NCBI GenBank assembly: GCA_021443945.1
Contig: JABUSF010000005.1
Coordinates: 127,345-133,292 of the forward strand
Reading direction: 5' to 3'
Source: Ileibacterium sp.
GTDB lineage: Bacteria > Bacillota_I > Bacilli_A > Erysipelotrichales > Erysipelotrichaceae
DNA length: 5,948 bases
Position numbers and translations under genes: made by a program. The notes under the pieces are model-generated. The model did not search any database. It was given only the letters and a program-made list of their open reading frames with translations, and was not told the origin of the DNA. The number at the start of each line of letters is the position of its first letter. Within the stretch, counting starts at the first letter, position 1. Positions 4,118 to 5,948 of the stretch are shown here, one piece after another.

Positions 4118-5293
4118 TCACTCTTCGCAAAGGATTCTGCTTTGGGCAATTCTTCTGGCTGCTTCCAGCACTTCTACGTCATCCCGAACCAGTGCAAACC
4201 GGACATACCGGCTGCCCTGCTGTCCGAAACTGGTTCCTGTATTCACCAGTACGCCGGCTTTTTCGAGAAGGGCATTGGTAAATACAGAGGAATCTTCAAA
4301 CCAGTCCGGAATTCTGGCCCAGACAAACATGGTGGCCTGGGAGGGCTCAATCGCCCAGCCGGCTTCCTTGAAAGAACGGATTAACAGATCCCGGCGCCGC
4401 TGGTATTCTTTGCAGACGCTTTTGGCGAACCGGTCTCCGCATTCCAAAGCGGTGACGGCAGCTTTCTGTACGGCAGGAAATCCGCCGAAATCGATGGTGT
4501 TGATCAGTTTCTTGTAAGCAGCAATGGCATCCTTGTTTCCGACCATTACAGCCATGCGGGCTCCGCCCATGGAAAAGGATTTGGAAAAAGAGTTCAGCTC
4601 AAACCCTACATCCTTTGCTCCCGGATAGGAAAGAAAGCTTTTTCCCGGCAGGCCGTCAAACACCAGTTCGCTGTAGGCGTTATCGTGAAGCACCAGAATT
4701 TCGTACTTTTTGGCAAAGGAGATCAGCTTCTGATAGAACGCATCATCTGCAACCGCTCCGGTGGGATTGTTTGGGTAGGAGACATACATGAGTTTGGCTT
4801 TGCGGGCGATTTCTTCCGGAATGGCGTCAAAGTCAATCAGATAGTTGTTTTCCGCCAGCAAAGGCATGAAGTAAATATCAGCCCCGGCCAGGGAAGGTGC
4901 GGTTCCGTAAATGGGGTAGTAAGGATCGGGAATGAGAACCAGATCTGATGGATTGCAGAAAACCAGTGGAATATGGCTTAAAGCTTCCTGAGATCCTTTC
5001 AAGGTGAAGATCTCATCTTCTTCCAAATCGACTCCGTAACGGCGCTGATACCATTTCTGGATGGCTTTGGTCACTTCCAAAGAGGGAGCCAGGGAGTATT
5101 GATAGGATTCATCGTCCATGGCAGCGTTGGCCAGGGCTGTTTTAATTTCATCCATCGGGGGAATGTTGGAAGATCCGATGGAGAAGTCGATGACTTCGTT
5201 TCCGGTTTTCTTCGTATAATTCTGTTTTCTTTCAAACAGTTCTGAAAAAGAGGGTGCCTGGATATTGTTCACCCGCTCAGCGGCATATTTCAT
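4118..5293 (-). CDS. PLP-dependent aminotransferase, class I/II, LL-diaminopimelate aminotransferase-like
   Basis: The 391-residue protein has the full fold type I layout: YPNNPTG (173-179, cofactor-binding Asn176), HDNAYSE (203-209, Asp204 and Tyr207 at the PLP ring), SFSKSFS (235-241, Schiff-base Lys238), Arg246 for the PLP phosphate, and Arg365 in YVRFAL for the substrate carboxylate. The pattern AERVNNI...FSELFERK, LKGSQEALSHIPL, DPYYPIYG and AKLMYVSYPNNPTGAVA follows DapL-type enzymes, which make LL-diaminopimelate for lysine and peptidoglycan. However, the usual NMTGWR after the lysine reads SMGGAR, so the substrate may differ, and alanine or aspartate aminotransferase activity is possible. 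ATG 5293 has AAGGA (5307-5303) nine bases upstream. The gene is divergent from the alcohol dehydrogenase. Its stop lies 49 bases before the structured-RNA promoter, with no terminator between. Confidence 0.9.
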   Translation of the reverse strand: MKYAAERVNNIQAPSFSELFERKQNYTKKTGNEVIDFSIGSSNIPPMDEIKTALANAAMDDESYQYSLAPSLEVTKAIQKWYQRRYGVDLEEDEIFTLKGSQEALSHIPLVFCNPSDLVLIPDPYYPIYGTAPSLAGADIYFMPLLAENNYLIDFDAIPEEIARKAKLMYVSYPNNPTGAVADDAFYQKLISFAKKYEILVLHDNAYSELVFDGLPGKSFLSYPGAKDVGFELNSFSKSFSMGGARMAVMVGNKDAIAAYKKLINTIDFGGFPAVQKAAVTALECGDRFAKSVCKEYQRRRDLLIRSFKEAGWAIEPSQATMFVWARIPDWFEDSSVFTNALLEKAGVLVNTGTSFGQQGSRYVRFALVRDDVEVLEAARRIAQSRILCEE

Positions 5294-5323
5294 AAATTCA
5301 TTTCCTTATCTCTGTCTTTTGAT

Positions 5324-5352
5324 ATTGAAATCTTCTTTCTGTAAAGGGTCAA
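5324..5352 (-). promoter_or_regulatory. Candidate promoter of the aminotransferase gene
   Basis: On the minus strand TTGACC (5352-5347, 5 of 6) and TTCAAT (5329-5324, 4 of 6) are 17 bases apart. The predicted start near 5317 leaves a leader of about 24 bases carrying the AAGGA SD. Confidence 0.6.
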
Positions 5353-5374
5353 GAGCCTGATGAAAATGACGGAG

Positions 5375-5406
5375 GTTTCTTTGGAAGGTTTTAACATAAA
5401 AGAAAC
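5375..5406. promoter_or_regulatory. Inverted repeat GTTTCTTT/AAAGAAAC in the divergent intergenic region
   Basis: GTTTCTTT (5375-5382) and AAAGAAAC (5399-5406) are exact reverse complements separated by 16 bases. They straddle the -35 region of the alcohol dehydrogenase promoter and end five bases before its TATAAT, which suits a repressor operator. The arms are low in complexity, so chance is a real possibility. Confidence 0.3.
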
Positions 5407-5417
5407 ACGTTTATAAT
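5391..5417 (+). promoter_or_regulatory. Candidate promoter of the alcohol dehydrogenase gene
   Basis: A perfect TATAAT lies at 5412-5417. The best -35 match, TTAACA (5391-5396), is only 15 bases away; at 17 bases the hexamer is TTTTAA (5389-5394). A good -10 with a poorly placed -35 may mean activator dependence. Confidence 0.55.
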
Positions 5418-5444
5418 GAGGGGAAGAGCAGAGGCGTGAATGTT

Positions 5445-5948
5445 ATGCATAATTTTGAATTTTATAGTCCTACAAAGATTGTTTTTGGAAAAGACAGTGA
5501 AAAACGGGCCGGCGAAATGGCTGCAGCTTTGAATGCCAAAAAAGTCCTTGTGGTTTACGGGTCAAACCGTGTCGAAAAAAGCGGTCTTTTGAAAACAGTG
5601 ACCGACTCTCTTGAAAGTGAAGGGATCGAAGTTCGGACCGCCCATGGAATAAAAGCAAATCCTACCTACGCAAAGGCAGTGGAAATCATTGAGCAGAACC
5701 GAGAGTTCCAGCCGGACCTTCTTTTAGCTGTTGGAGGCGGAAGTGTGATCGATACGGCCAAAGCGGCTGCCATTGCACTGGCCAATCCGGATCATGAGCT
5801 GTGGGAGATCTGGATGGGGAAAGCCAAAGTCAGCCGATCCATACCGGTCGGATCCGTTTTGACCATTCCAGCGGCCGGATCGGAAACCAGTGATTCTGCC
5901 GTCCTGACCAGAGAAGATCTGGAATTGAAAAAGGGATTGAGCACGGAT
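5445..5948 (+). CDS. Iron-containing alcohol dehydrogenase, butanol dehydrogenase/YqhD type, 3' end beyond the window
   Basis: The frame is open from ATG 5445 to the last base (168 codons of an expected 380-390). The start MHNFEFYSPTKIVFGKD is typical of group III metal-dependent alcohol dehydrogenases. The N-terminal dinucleotide-binding domain shows KKVLVVYGSNRVEKSG (32-47), GGGSVID (97-103) and TIPAAGSETSDSAV (140-153), the last being characteristic of the BDH/YqhD branch, which reduces aldehydes with NAD(P)H. The Asp and His metal ligands lie in the missing C-terminal half, so activity cannot be judged. GAGG (5431-5434) is ten bases before ATG 5445. An in-frame GTG at 5436 is too close to that SD. 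The gene is transcribed away from the aminotransferase gene and has no evident functional link to it; a role in fermentation is an inference from the family. Confidence 0.93.
   Translation, partial: MHNFEFYSPTKIVFGKDSEKRAGEMAAALNAKKVLVVYGSNRVEKSGLLKTVTDSLESEGIEVRTAHGIKANPTYAKAVEIIEQNREFQPDLLLAVGGGSVIDTAKAAAIALANPDHELWEIWMGKAKVSRSIPVGSVLTIPAAGSETSDSAVLTREDLELKKGLSTD

Noticed and set aside
4086..4517. Plus-strand open frame of 143 codons opposite the aminotransferase 3' end
   Set aside because: It is antisense to conserved aminotransferase sequence and has no family resemblance.
1..5948. Insertion sequences, CRISPR array, phage or defence genes
   Set aside because: No transposase-like frame, no spaced identical repeats and no defence-related motifs were seen. 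tRNA genes can be integration sites, but no repeat of the tRNA 3' end occurs elsewhere in the window.

Overview
The window looks like core chromosome of a low-to-moderate GC Firmicute. The best lineage clue is ribosomal protein L11: its N-terminal loop is shortened (AKPGPALAGVGVNM instead of the usual PPVGPALG type), a form I associate from memory with Erysipelotrichia and Mollicutes. Strong SD sequences and sigma-A type promoters agree with this. No mobile element, CRISPR array or horizontally acquired block is visible.

Layout. Bases 1-53 are the 3' part of tRNA-Glu(UUC), followed by a short terminator (69-90). Bases 91-445 hold no gene. They contain a promoter, a candidate small RNA of about 110 nt ending in its own terminator (184-297), a paired AAAACCGGT motif over a possible second promoter, and two hairpins in the leader of the next gene. 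Bases 446-1333 encode a sugar-phosphate nucleotidyltransferase-like enzyme that ends at a terminator.

Bases 1475-3839 are a ribosomal protein cluster, rplK-rplA-rplJ-rplL (L11, L1, L10, L7/L12). It carries two autoregulatory leaders. The first, ahead of rplK, mimics the L1 binding site of 23S rRNA. The second, between rplA and rplJ, has its own promoter, an L10-type leader fold, an antiterminator and an intrinsic terminator. The cluster ends in a UUCG-capped terminator. It is not flanked by secE-nusG or rpoBC, the usual neighbours.

The right part is on the minus strand. A promoter with a perfect TATAAT (4041-4069) and a terminator (3856-3880) delimit a stand-alone structured RNA of about 180 nt whose ends pair. 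Upstream of it lies a PLP aminotransferase resembling LL-diaminopimelate aminotransferases (4118-5293). Divergent from that, and absent from simple complete-ORF lists because it runs off the window, is the first 168 codons of an iron-containing alcohol dehydrogenase of the butanol dehydrogenase/YqhD type (5445-5948).

The protein-coding content is ordinary. The noncoding content is where a second look pays: two unassigned, promoter- and terminator-bounded RNAs, and a readable transcription-attenuation switch in front of rplJ. Promoter, terminator and structure calls were made by eye, not by folding software or experiment.
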